Source: an uncultured Propionibacteriaceae bacterium (GTDB taxonomy: Bacteria > Actinomycetota > Actinomycetes > Propionibacteriales > Propionibacteriaceae). From it: a stretch of DNA of 5,961 bases. The notes below the pieces were generated by a model. It was not told the origin of the DNA, ran no database searches, and worked only from the letters and a program-made list of their open reading frames with translations. The position numbers were made by a program, and so were the translations under genes. Each line of letters begins with the position of its first letter. Position 1 is the first letter of the stretch. The DNA is taken from positions 1 through 5,961 of the forward strand of contig CAKZJI010000505.1 of the NCBI GenBank assembly GCA_936941515.1, read 5' to 3'. This document shows positions 1 to 5,961 of this stretch, one piece after another.

Positions 1-1156
<1,156 letters not shown>

Positions 1157-1160
1157 GGTG

Positions 1161-1166
1161 CTCCTC
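1161..1166 (-). promoter_or_regulatory. Ribosome binding site of the UvrA-like gene
   Basis: On the minus strand GAGGAG stands four bases before the ATG at 1154-1156. It fixes that ATG as the start and shows that this 5' end is an intact gene start, even though the rest of the gene is mosaic. Confidence 0.6.
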
Positions 1167-1267
1167 AGCGTGGATGAGGACCCAAGTATTGCCGACCGCT
1201 TCGCAGGAACGAGGGAAGCGCACCGCTCGTGACGCAAGTAACACAAGGACAAGGAAAAACAGGTCAG

Positions 1268-1291
1268 CTCACTGTGAGAGGTTTTTCACAG
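1268..1291. repeat. Overlapping small palindromes upstream of the UvrA-like gene
   Basis: CTCAC-T-GTGAG (1268-1278) is a perfect palindrome around one central base. It overlaps CTGTGA-N8-TCACAG (1272-1291). Both lie in the gap between gpmA and the UvrA-like gene, about 110 bases upstream of the latter's start. A transcription-factor operator or a weak hairpin is possible. The arms TGTGA/TCACA resemble a CRP-family half-site, but the spacer is 8 rather than 6 bases, so I do not assign it to a regulator. Confidence 0.35.
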
Positions 1292-1308
1292 GTGCTGGAC
1301 ATCAGGCT

Positions 1309-1346
1309 TTGGCAAGGGGCCCCTGATTTTGGGAGGGCATTGCCAA
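1309..1346 (-). repeat. Inverted repeat downstream of gpmA, with an inner GGGGCCCC palindrome
   Basis: TTGGCAA (1309-1315) and TTGCCAA (1340-1346) form a 7-bp inverted repeat around a 24-base loop. The 10-base palindrome AGGGGCCCCT lies at 1315-1324. It abuts the stronger hairpin at 1347-1375. It could be a second arm of a compound terminator, though the long loop makes this weaker. Confidence 0.35.
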
Positions 1347-1375
1347 CATGGTGGGGACGGGAGATCCCCACCATG
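1347..1375 (-). terminator. gpmA: Hairpin terminator after gpmA
   Basis: CATGGTGGGGA (1347-1357) and TCCCCACCATG (1365-1375) form a perfect 11-bp stem with a 7-base loop. The stem begins 14 bases past the gpmA stop codon in the direction of transcription. There is no U-tract after it. In high-GC actinobacteria strong stems without U-tracts are common at gene ends, so I read it as the terminator of the deacetylase-gpmA unit. Confidence 0.6.
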
Positions 1376-1389
1376 CGCGAATAGAGCGG

Positions 1390-2139
1390 CTACTTCTTGC
1401 CCTGGTTCTTCACGGCCTCAATGGAGGCTGCGGCCGCCTCTGGATCGAGATAGCGGCCCCCCTGGACGAGAGGCCTGTGGTTCTCATCCAGCTCGTAGAA
1501 CAGTGGGATTCCCGTCGGGATGTTGAGACCCGCGATGTCCTCGTCGGAGATGCCGTCGAGGTGCTTGACCAGCGCGCGCAGCGAGTTGCCGTGAGCAGTC
1601 ACCAGCACGGTGTGGCCGGCATCCAGGTCGGGGATGATGTCGGACTCCCAGTACGGCAGCATCCGGGCCACGACATCCTTGAGGCACTCGGTGCGGGGAC
1701 GCTCCCCGGCGGGAATGTCGGCATAGCGGGGATCGTTGAACTGCGAGTACTCCGCATGCACGTCCTGAACTGGTGGTGGGGTGTCATAGCTGCGACGCCA
1801 CAACATGAACTGCTCATCGCCGTACTTCTCACGGGTCGCGGTCTTGTCCAGCCCTTGCAGGGCACCGTAGTGCCGCTCGTTGAGACGCCAACTGCGACGC
1901 ACCGGGATCCAGTGGCGGTCACAGCCGTCGAGGGCAAGGTAGGCGGTGTGGATGGCTCGGCGCAGCAGCGAGGTGTGCAGCACCGTCGGCAGCAGTCCCT
2001 CCGAGGCAAGGAGATCAGCTGCCTTGCAGGCCTCGGCCTGACCCTTCTCGTTGATGTCGACGTCCACCCAGCCGGTGAACAGATTCTTGGCGTTCCACTC
2101 GCTCTCGCCGTGGCGGAGCAGGATCAGCTTTCCGGTCAT
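1390..2139 (-). CDS. gpmA: 2,3-bisphosphoglycerate-dependent phosphoglycerate mutase (GpmA)
   Basis: This cytosolic glycolytic/gluconeogenic enzyme interconverts 3- and 2-phosphoglycerate through a phosphohistidine. At 249 residues it is the normal family length. The histidine-phosphatase signature LLRHGES is at residues 7-13 with the phospho-acceptor H10. The proton donor is E88 in LNERHYG, substrate-binding arginines are R61, R115 and R116, and the second catalytic histidine is H183 in TAHGNS. All expected catalytic residues are present. The start at 2139 gives the standard N-terminus [13 protein letters not shown]; its ribosome binding site is weak. It lies 43 bases downstream of the deacetylase on the same strand, so co-transcription is likely, and a hairpin at 1347-1375 closes the unit. 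gpm genes near senX3-regX3 are known from other actinobacteria, including mycobacteria. About 17% of its codons end in A/T, which I use as the reference for the native genome. Confidence 0.97.
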   Translation of the reverse strand: MTGKLILLRHGESEWNAKNLFTGWVDVDINEKGQAEACKAADLLASEGLLPTVLHTSLLRRAIHTAYLALDGCDRHWIPVRRSWRLNERHYGALQGLDKTATREKYGDEQFMLWRRSYDTPPPVQDVHAEYSQFNDPRYADIPAGERPRTECLKDVVARMLPYWESDIIPDLDAGHTVLVTAHGNSLRALVKHLDGISDEDIAGLNIPTGIPLFYELDENHRPLVQGGRYLDPEAAAASIEAVKNQGKK

Positions 2140-2182
2140 GGCGACAGCCTACGACACCTCTCAGCCCGGCAACCAGGGAGGA

Positions 2183-3121
2183 TCAGGCGATCACCCCGAA
2201 GGTGTAGCCCGCATCCTTGTAGGCCTTGATGATCTGCGGCAGGGACTGGACCGTCAGATCCTTGCCCTCCGCGTCGTGGGCCAGCATCACCGAGACCTTC
2301 ACTCCGGAGGAGATGGGGGAGGTCGCCATCCTCACCATGGCGTCGACGTTCTTGGGGCGACGGTTCTCCGGCTCTGCGTCACCGGTCAGCGAGTTCCAGT
2401 CGACCCAGTGCACGCCCTCCTTGGCCAGACCCTCGTCGGCGGGCTCCATGTTCTTCCAGCTCATGTGACCGCCGGGGTAGCGCCAGCAGGACGTGTTGTA
2501 GCCCGCTCCGAGAACCTTACGGATGGCCTCACGGGTCTTGGTGAACTCCCCGACGACAACCTCTGCGTTGGCGCGTCGTCCCGGGTACAGCTTGTTGTAG
2601 TTGTGGGTGTAGCTGTGGATGGCCACAGCGTGACCCTCCTCTATCTCCCGTTTGATGGTCTCGGGGGCGTCTCCGACCAGGTTCCCGATCACGAAGAATG
2701 TCGCAGGAACCTCATGCTTCTTGAGAATGTCCAGGATCTGGATGCTCGTGGAGTGGTTCGGGCCGTCGTCGAAGGTGAGGAACACGATCTTCTCGGTCGC
2801 CGTGCTCGAATCACTTGTCCAGCCCTGCACCTTCTCGGCCGGGTAGGCGTATTTCGCTGCCCCTGCGTTGTGGTTCGTGCCCTCCTGCAGGGTCTTGTCC
2901 AGAATCTCCTGCGGGGTTGGCTCTGGAGTGGGCGACGGCGTCGAGGGTTCAGGGCTGGGAGCTGGGGGCTGGGGGCTCCCCGACGGTTCAGCGGGCGGGG
3001 GAGCTGAGGATGAGGGTGTTGTGGGTTCGCTGCTCAGTCCAGCTGGTGCGCAGGCAGCCAGTCCTGCCGTGAGCAACCCCGCGGAGAGAGCCAAGGTGAG
3101 CTGCCTTCGGGTGACGTCCAT
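2183..3121 (-). CDS. Polysaccharide deacetylase (NodB domain, CE4) lipoprotein
   Basis: This is a predicted surface-anchored metal-dependent deacetylase, probably acting on N-acetylated cell-wall sugars (peptidoglycan or a related polymer). Residues 1-23 form a lipoprotein signal (positive MDVTRRQ, hydrophobic core, lipobox LAAC with C24). A Pro/Ser/Thr-rich linker spans about 31-70, and the NodB domain runs from about 110 to 312. CE4 motifs are complete: motif 1 TFDDG (116-120, D118 base and D119 metal ligand), motif 2 HSYTH (169-173, H169 and H173 metal ligands), motif 3 RYPGG (214-218), motif 4 around D241-W242-N243, and motif 5 LAHD (280-283, H282). The enzyme should therefore be active. 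ATG at 3121 is preceded by AAGGGG (3131-3136) at nine-base spacing. It sits between phoU and gpmA on the same strand. The exact substrate cannot be told from sequence; it may resemble PdaA/PgdA-type enzymes. Confidence 0.92.
   Translation of the reverse strand: MDVTRRQLTLALSAGLLTAGLAACAPAGLSSEPTTPSSSAPPPAEPSGSPQPPAPSPEPSTPSPTPEPTPQEILDKTLQEGTNHNAGAAKYAYPAEKVQGWTSDSSTATEKIVFLTFDDGPNHSTSIQILDILKKHEVPATFFVIGNLVGDAPETIKREIEEGHAVAIHSYTHNYNKLYPGRRANAEVVVGEFTKTREAIRKVLGAGYNTSCWRYPGGHMSWKNMEPADEGLAKEGVHWVDWNSLTGDAEPENRRPKNVDAMVRMATSPISSGVKVSVMLAHDAEGKDLTVQSLPQIIKAYKDAGYTFGVIA
2952..2979 (-). repeat. Heptamer tandem repeat in the proline-rich linker of the deacetylase
   Basis: On the plus strand four 7-base units follow each other: GGGCTGG, GAGCTGG, GGGCTGG and the partial GGGCTCC. 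They encode part of the Pro/Ser-rich linker (about residues 48-57). Because the unit is not a multiple of three, gain or loss of one copy would shift the frame upstream of the whole catalytic domain. Confidence 0.6.
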
Positions 3122-3130
3122 TCCCGCTGA

Positions 3131-3136
3131 CCCCTT
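3131..3136 (-). promoter_or_regulatory. Ribosome binding site of the deacetylase gene
   Basis: On the minus strand AAGGGG lies nine bases before the ATG at 3119-3121. It supports this start, which also gives a proper lipoprotein signal. Confidence 0.6.
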
Positions 3137-3171
3137 CGAAGTGAATCCTGATCTACCTCTGTCAAAAATTC

Positions 3172-3201
3172 AGTGTAGACCGGAGGAAGGGGGATGGTCA
3201 T
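3172..3201 (-). promoter_or_regulatory. Possible promoter of the deacetylase-gpmA unit
   Basis: On the minus strand ATGACC (3196-3201) and TACACT (3172-3177) are separated by 18 bases, an acceptable sigma70-type -35/-10 pair. It would start a transcript about 45 bases before the deacetylase ATG. The -35 is only a partial match. Read-through from phoU is also possible, because no strong terminator separates the two genes. Confidence 0.35.
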
Positions 3202-3264
3202 GAAGACGTCAGTGGCGATGATCGCCCCTGCCGGAGATCGTCTGTCGTGGCTGTCAGCAGACGT

Positions 3265-3930
3265 TCAGGCGTTCGGCCATTCCTCGCCCTCCGGGAACCC
3301 GCCCGTGATGATGTAGATGACACGCCGTGCCACCGCCACCGCGTGATCTGCGAAACGCTCATAGTAGCGGCCCAGCAGAGCCACGTCGATGGCCTGCTCG
3401 ACGGAGCCGCTCCAGCTCTCGCCCAGCAGCACCCCGAAATGATCGCGGCGCAGCCCATCCATCTCGTGATCTATCTCCGCCATGCGCAGCGCCGCCTCCG
3501 CGTCGCGATCCTTCAGCGACTGGTGGGCCAGGCGGATCATATCCAGGCACACCTCCGACATGCGGGCGAAGTTCTCGCGTAGGTTCTCGGGCACTGCCGA
3601 ATCCGGGAACCGCAGACGTGCGATCTTCGCGACATGGGCGGCAAGATCCCCCATGCGCGCCAGTTCGAAGACCACGCGAATGGCCGAGACGATCGTGCGG
3701 AGCTCCCCTGCGACGGGGGCCTGCAGGGCCAGCAGGGAGAGACAGCGGTACTCAAGGTCCTCGTGGATGGCGTCGAGCTGTGCGTCATCGGTGATCACGG
3801 CCTCGGCGCGGGCCAGGTCTGGTGACAGCAGCGCCCCGGAGGCCTCACTGACCGCAGTCTCCACGAGGACCGCCATGTCCTGCAGGCTGTCGAGGAGACC
3901 GTCCAGTTCTTCGTGATAATTGGCGCGCAT
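3265..3930 (-). CDS. phoU: Phosphate-specific transport system accessory protein PhoU
   Basis: This cytoplasmic regulator of phosphate uptake links the Pst transporter to the phosphate-sensing kinase and keeps the kinase off when phosphate is plentiful. At 221 residues it shows the PhoU layout of two similar three-helix bundles. The first carries ALQAPVAGELRTIVSAIRVV (68-87) and MGDLAAHVAKIA (93-104). The second carries YYERFADHAVAVARRVIYII (189-208). The metal-binding ExxxD motif is intact in bundle two (E191, D195). In bundle one the usual glutamate position is A91, before R92-M93-G94-D95, with E89 two residues earlier. A longer frame back to 4044 exists, but it would overlap the senX3 start and adds a low-complexity leader. 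ATG at 3930 has GAAGG eight bases upstream and begins at the normal PhoU N-terminus MRANYHEEL. It is transcribed divergently from senX3, the arrangement known for phoU and phoR-phoP in Streptomyces. Confidence 0.95.
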   Translation of the reverse strand: MRANYHEELDGLLDSLQDMAVLVETAVSEASGALLSPDLARAEAVITDDAQLDAIHEDLEYRCLSLLALQAPVAGELRTIVSAIRVVFELARMGDLAAHVAKIARLRFPDSAVPENLRENFARMSEVCLDMIRLAHQSLKDRDAEAALRMAEIDHEMDGLRRDHFGVLLGESWSGSVEQAIDVALLGRYYERFADHAVAVARRVIYIITGGFPEGEEWPNA

Positions 3931-4010
3931 TCTTCGGACCTTCGAGAGACGGAGTCGTTCCTCGGAAAGTCTAGCGGCCCGGCCCCGGGCAGCGCTTTTA
4001 CCATGGGGCC
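3931..4010. promoter_or_regulatory. Divergent phoU / senX3 intergenic promoter region
   Basis: Eighty bases separate the divergent starts of phoU (3930) and senX3 (4011), so promoters for both must lie here or extend into the coding regions. For phoU, TAGACT on the minus strand (3968-3973) is a good -10 hexamer 37 bases before the ATG, but no clear -35 stands 16-18 bases upstream of it. For senX3 I see no convincing -10. I did not find a clear direct-repeat PHO box of the GTTCACC type, although self-regulation by the response regulator would be expected at this site. Confidence 0.4.
3939..3943 (-). promoter_or_regulatory. phoU: Ribosome binding site that decides the phoU start
   Basis: GAAGG on the minus strand lies eight bases before ATG 3928-3930. 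It selects the 221-residue PhoU form over the upstream in-frame ATG at 4044, which lies inside senX3. Confidence 0.55.
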
Positions 4011-5135
4011 ATGTCGTATGTCCTGGCCGTGGTGGCGGGAGCATTGCTCATGGTGCTGATCGGGTACCCCGTCGTCGCATCACGCAACCGGTCCATGACG
4101 TCGTCGCAGCAACTGAGGCGGCAGGCCCAGACAGACCTGGAAGCCGTCACAGCAGCCCTGCCCTCCGCGGCATTGCTGGTCGGCTCCCACGACGAGGTCC
4201 TGCAACTCAACCAGCAAGGTGAGGCCCTGGGTTTGGCTCGCGGCAGCCGCGTCGGCTTTCAGACCCTCCTGCACAGGGTGCGGGCCGCCAGGCAGAGCGG
4301 TGAGCCGTTCCAGGGTGAGGTGCTGCGGGAACGGGAACCCGGGGGTGAGGCCCTGGAGCTCGCGACGGCGATTCTGCCGCTGCATGGGGGACTCGTCCTG
4401 GTATTGGCGGAGGATGAGGCGGCGGCGCGGCGCGTCGAGGAGGCCCGGCGTGACTTCGTGGCCAACATCTCCCACGAACTCAAAACCCCCATCGGAGCCA
4501 TCGGCATCCTCGCCGAGACCATCGACGCGGCCTCCGATGATCCGAAGCAGGTCGCACACTTTGCCAAGCGTCTCCACCAGGAGTCGGCGCGCCTGGCGGA
4601 GCTCGTCGGCCAGATTATTGAACTTTCCCGCCTGCAGTCCTTGGACCCGATTCCGGGTCGGGAGCCGGTGGCGGTGGCGGAGATCGTCGACGAGGCCTTC
4701 GCCCGCACCGGGGCATCTGCAGAGGCGCGGCGCATCAGCCTGATCCGGGCTGGCATCACCCCCGCCCAGGTCCTGGGAGATCGCTGGCAGCTCATCGATG
4801 CTGTGGCGAACCTGATGCAGAACGCCATCAACTACTCCGACGCGAACGCCCGCGTCGCCGTGACCGCAACCCAAACTGGCGATGGTTTCGTCGAGATCAA
4901 GGTCTCGGACAACGGGATCGGGATCTGCCTGGAGGACCAGGAACGGATCTTCGAGCGGTTCTACCGTGTCGACTACGGACGCTCCCGGGAAAACGGTGGC
5001 ACCGGCCTGGGGCTCTCCATCGTTCGGCACATCGCGTTGGCGCACGGGGGCAGCGTTGAGGTCTGGTCCAGGCCACGGCAGGGGTCGACGTTCACGTTGC
5101 GACTTCCCGCACAGAGCCAGCAGGAGGAGCGATGA
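4011..5135 (+). CDS. senX3: Sensor histidine kinase, SenX3/PhoR type
   Basis: This is the membrane-bound kinase of the phosphate two-component system. It autophosphorylates a histidine and passes the phosphate to the regulator encoded next. It has 374 residues. A single hydrophobic helix (about 3-23) anchors the N-terminus, with no sizeable extracytoplasmic loop. A degenerate PAS-like region lies at about 45-135. The DHp domain holds H155 in FVANISHELKTP (149-160). The ATPase domain has the N-box (N267, N271 in NLMQNAINYS), G1 DNGIGI (300-305), F-box FERFYR (314-319) and G2 GGTGLGLSIV (329-338). All catalytic boxes are intact. The order PAS-DHp-ATPase and the wording of these boxes match mycobacterial SenX3; the same family is called PhoR in Streptomyces. 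The start at 4011 gives the membrane helix, but its ribosome binding site is poor (GGGG two bases away). Its stop overlaps the regulator start by four bases, implying translational coupling. It is likely controlled by PhoU, encoded divergently. Confidence 0.93.
   Translation: MSYVLAVVAGALLMVLIGYPVVASRNRSMTSSQQLRRQAQTDLEAVTAALPSAALLVGSHDEVLQLNQQGEALGLARGSRVGFQTLLHRVRAARQSGEPFQGEVLREREPGGEALELATAILPLHGGLVLVLAEDEAAARRVEEARRDFVANISHELKTPIGAIGILAETIDAASDDPKQVAHFAKRLHQESARLAELVGQIIELSRLQSLDPIPGREPVAVAEIVDEAFARTGASAEARRISLIRAGITPAQVLGDRWQLIDAVANLMQNAINYSDANARVAVTATQTGDGFVEIKVSDNGIGICLEDQERIFERFYRVDYGRSRENGGTGLGLSIVRHIALAHGGSVEVWSRPRQGSTFTLRLPAQSQQEER
5122..5127 (+). promoter_or_regulatory. regX3: Strong Shine-Dalgarno site of the regX3 start inside senX3
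   Basis: AGGAGG ends four bases before ATG 5132-5134, within the last codons of senX3. With the ATGA overlap it fixes the regulator start and suggests coupled translation of kinase and regulator. Confidence 0.7.
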
Positions 5136-5737
5136 GCAGGATCCTGATCATTGAGGACGAGGAGTCCTACCGCGAGGCCCTGGCCTACATGCTCACACGA
5201 GAGGGCTTCGATGTGGTCGTGGCCGCCGACGGGCAGGCTGGGCTCGCCGAATACGACAGGGCAGGCGCAGACCTAGTGCTGCTGGATCTGATGATGCCAG
5301 GAATGCCGGGAACCGAGGTGTGCCGCCAGCTCAGGTCTCAGGGAAACGTTGCCATCATCATGGTCTCTGCCCGTGACACCGAGGTCGACAAGGTCGTTGG
5401 CCTGGAGCTTGGCGCCGACGACTACGTCACCAAGCCTTTCTCTCACCGGGAGCTGGTGGCTCGGATCCGGGCGGTGCTGCGGCGCCACTCGGCGGAGAAT
5501 CCGCTGCCGGAGGTCATGGAGGCCGACGGGGTCCGCATCGAAGTGTTCGCCAATCTGGGCGACGCGGCCGAAGCCGCGCCGGCCGTCGCGGGCGGCGCCG
5601 CCGCGATCGAGGCGTATCGGCACGCGCCGACGCCCAACGTCATCATCCTCGAGACCGAGGGCCGCAGCGTGCGTGATTCAGCGGCTGAAGTGCTCGCCCT
5701 CCTTCTGTCCGACGAGTCGGAAAGGAACCTGTCATGA
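5132..5737 (+). CDS. regX3: Response regulator RegX3/PhoP type: intact receiver domain, DNA-binding domain replaced by unrelated sequence
   Basis: Residues 1 to about 120 are a complete OmpR/PhoB-family receiver domain: acidic pocket E8-D9-E10, phospho-acceptor D52 in [12 protein letters not shown]79, and K101 in VTKPF. The wording (IVLLDL-, [16 protein letters not shown], [16 protein letters not shown] blocks) is very close to mycobacterial RegX3, the partner of SenX3. The linker continues normally to EADGVRIEV (to residue 138, base 5545). A real RegX3 of about 227 residues would then enter the winged-helix DNA-binding domain. Here the frame continues for 63 residues that contain no winged helix: a CpaE-like stretch (about 139-174) and a tail like the C-terminus of an APS kinase (about 176-201). 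As written, the protein could be phosphorylated but could not bind DNA. I interpret the ORF as regX3 cut off by an artificial join, not a natural fusion. The call for the receiver half is firm. Confidence 0.85.
   Translation: MSRILIIEDEESYREALAYMLTREGFDVVVAADGQAGLAEYDRAGADLVLLDLMMPGMPGTEVCRQLRSQGNVAIIMVSARDTEVDKVVGLELGADDYVTKPFSHRELVARIRAVLRRHSAENPLPEVMEADGVRIEVFANLGDAAEAAPAVAGGAAAIEAYRHAPTPNVIILETEGRSVRDSAAEVLALLLSDESERNLS
5540..5656 (+). pseudogene. CpaE-like (pilus assembly ATPase, N-terminal domain) fragment inside the regX3 ORF
   Basis: Residues of the regX3 ORF reading [21 protein letters not shown] (split here: [12 protein letters not shown] then PTPNVIILE) match, from memory, the receiver-like N-terminal domain of CpaE proteins of type IV/tight-adherence pilus systems. 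Those carry a 'GG..AAIE.Y...PTPNVIILE' block after an opening like 'VRIEVF'. The CpaE-like opening resembles the RegX3 linker (GVRIEV), which would explain the join at about 5531-5548. The stretch between [11 protein letters not shown] and GGAAAIEA is shorter than I expect for CpaE, so it may itself be joined. This is recognition by a short motif only. Confidence 0.4.
5654..5737 (+). pseudogene. C-terminal tail of a probable APS kinase (CysC) fused into the regX3 ORF
   Basis: The last 27 or so residues ([19 protein letters not shown] followed by DESERNLS) look like the C-terminus of adenylylsulfate kinases, where an acidic/threonine strand is followed by a '(S/D)xxxxVxxVLxLL' helix. The stop codon overlaps the cysD start by ATGA, the spacing expected of adjacent genes in a sulfate-assimilation operon. 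The operon context is stronger evidence than the short sequence match. Confidence 0.45.
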
Positions 5738-5961
5738 CCGTGCTCGAGCACACCCCGACGAACCCCGCCGAAGCCTCGACGCTCCGCGCTCTCGAAGCGG
5801 AGGCCATCGAGATCATCCGTGAAGTCGTCGCCGAGTTCGACCGTCCTGCACTGCTGTTCAGCGGTGGCAAGGACTCGGCCGTGTTGCTCCACGTGGCGCT
5901 CAAGGCGCTCGCGTCTCCTGGCGGACATCCTGGTCCAGGCCGGCGCCGGGGTGGTAGCGGC
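5734..5961 (+). CDS. cysD: Sulfate adenylyltransferase subunit 2 (CysD), N-terminal fragment, truncated by the window edge and probably by a sequence join
   Basis: CysD with the GTPase CysN makes adenylylsulfate (APS) from sulfate and ATP in the cytoplasm, the first step of assimilatory sulfate reduction. The fragment shows the typical N-terminus [19 protein letters not shown] (17-35) and the PP-loop SGGKDS (43-48), followed by [11 protein letters not shown] (49-59). ATG 5734 has AAAGGA (5721-5726) seven bases upstream and overlaps the preceding stop as ATGA. From about residue 60 (base 5911) the expected CysD continuation (a '-AF.P...PFP.LHVDTGHNFPE' region) is absent. The frame becomes Gly/Pro/Arg-rich, while another plus-strand frame reads [17 protein letters not shown]. 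The frame is open to the window end. The call is firm for residues 1-59 only, and the gene is probably not native to this locus. Confidence 0.75.
   Translation, partial: MTVLEHTPTNPAEASTLRALEAEAIEIIREVVAEFDRPALLFSGGKDSAVLLHVALKALASPGGHPGPGRRRGGSG
5905..5961 (+). other. Unassigned sequence after a probable join within cysD
   Basis: In the cysD frame this stretch translates to a Gly/Pro/Arg-rich string not seen in CysD. In a different plus-strand frame it reads [17 protein letters not shown], which looks like ordinary protein sequence (helix, strand, small residues). I do not recognise the family. It is either a frameshift or the start of another unrelated segment. Confidence 0.35.

Noticed and set aside
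1273..1290. CRP/GlxR-like site TGTGA...TCACA
   Set aside because: The spacer is 8 bases instead of 6, so it does not fit the family's operator geometry. It is kept only as a palindrome.
1348..2229. 293-codon plus-strand frame opposite gpmA
   Set aside because: It is a shadow frame: gpmA on the other strand has every catalytic residue and a normal length.
2051..3007. 318-codon plus-strand frame opposite the deacetylase
   Set aside because: It is a shadow frame over a complete CE4 enzyme and has no recognisable domain.
3160..3165. Perfect TTGACA on the minus strand upstream of the deacetylase
   Set aside because: No acceptable -10 lies 16-18 bases downstream, where the bases read around ACTTCG. 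ATGACC/TACACT is a better pair.
3239..3263. CGTCTG/CAGACG inverted repeat just after the phoU stop
   Set aside because: It is a 6-bp stem with a 13-base loop and no T-tract, too weak to call a terminator.
3931..4044. Longer phoU with start at 4044
   Set aside because: It would overlap the senX3 start and add an unconserved Arg/Pro-rich leader; 3930 has a ribosome binding site and the family N-terminus.
4080..5045. 321-codon minus-strand frame opposite senX3
   Set aside because: It is a shadow frame over a histidine kinase with all boxes intact.

Overview
This is a high-GC window whose gene content and order point to an actinobacterium: gpmA, phoU divergent from a SenX3/PhoR-type kinase, then a RegX3/PhoP-type regulator. 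Propionibacteriales is possible, but I cannot fix the genus. The native core runs from about 1160 to about 5540. It holds, on the minus strand, a divergent transcription block phoU -> NodB-type polysaccharide deacetylase lipoprotein -> gpmA. On the plus strand it holds senX3 -> regX3, overlapping by four bases (ATGA). This is a phosphate-sensing cluster (PhoU plus a two-component system) beside a glycolytic mutase and a cell-wall enzyme.

Both ends look wrong for a natural chromosome. On the left (1-1156, minus) lies the N-terminal half of an actinobacterial UvrA paralogue. Its codon usage switches sharply twice inside one continuous UvrA-like reading frame: 14/53, then 4/245, then 10/44 codons end in A or T. 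Near position 130 the frame then runs into a piece of an ornithine-cyclodeaminase-like protein. On the right, the RegX3 receiver domain is intact, but its DNA-binding domain is replaced from about 5545 onward. What follows is a short CpaE-like segment, the C-terminal tail of a probable APS kinase (CysC), the start of cysD, and after about 5905 a further change of frame. These are short pieces of unrelated genes joined in frame at stretches that look alike.

My reading is that the window is a chimeric contig: a genuine phosphate-regulon core with mosaic ends made by joining short similar sequences from several genomes. It is not a new fusion system. The parts that can be trusted as biology are gpmA, the deacetylase, phoU, senX3, the receiver half of regX3, and the intergenic signals around them. 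No rRNA, tRNA, CRISPR array or insertion sequence was seen. No gene-free stretch exceeds 300 bases; the largest is 1157-1389.
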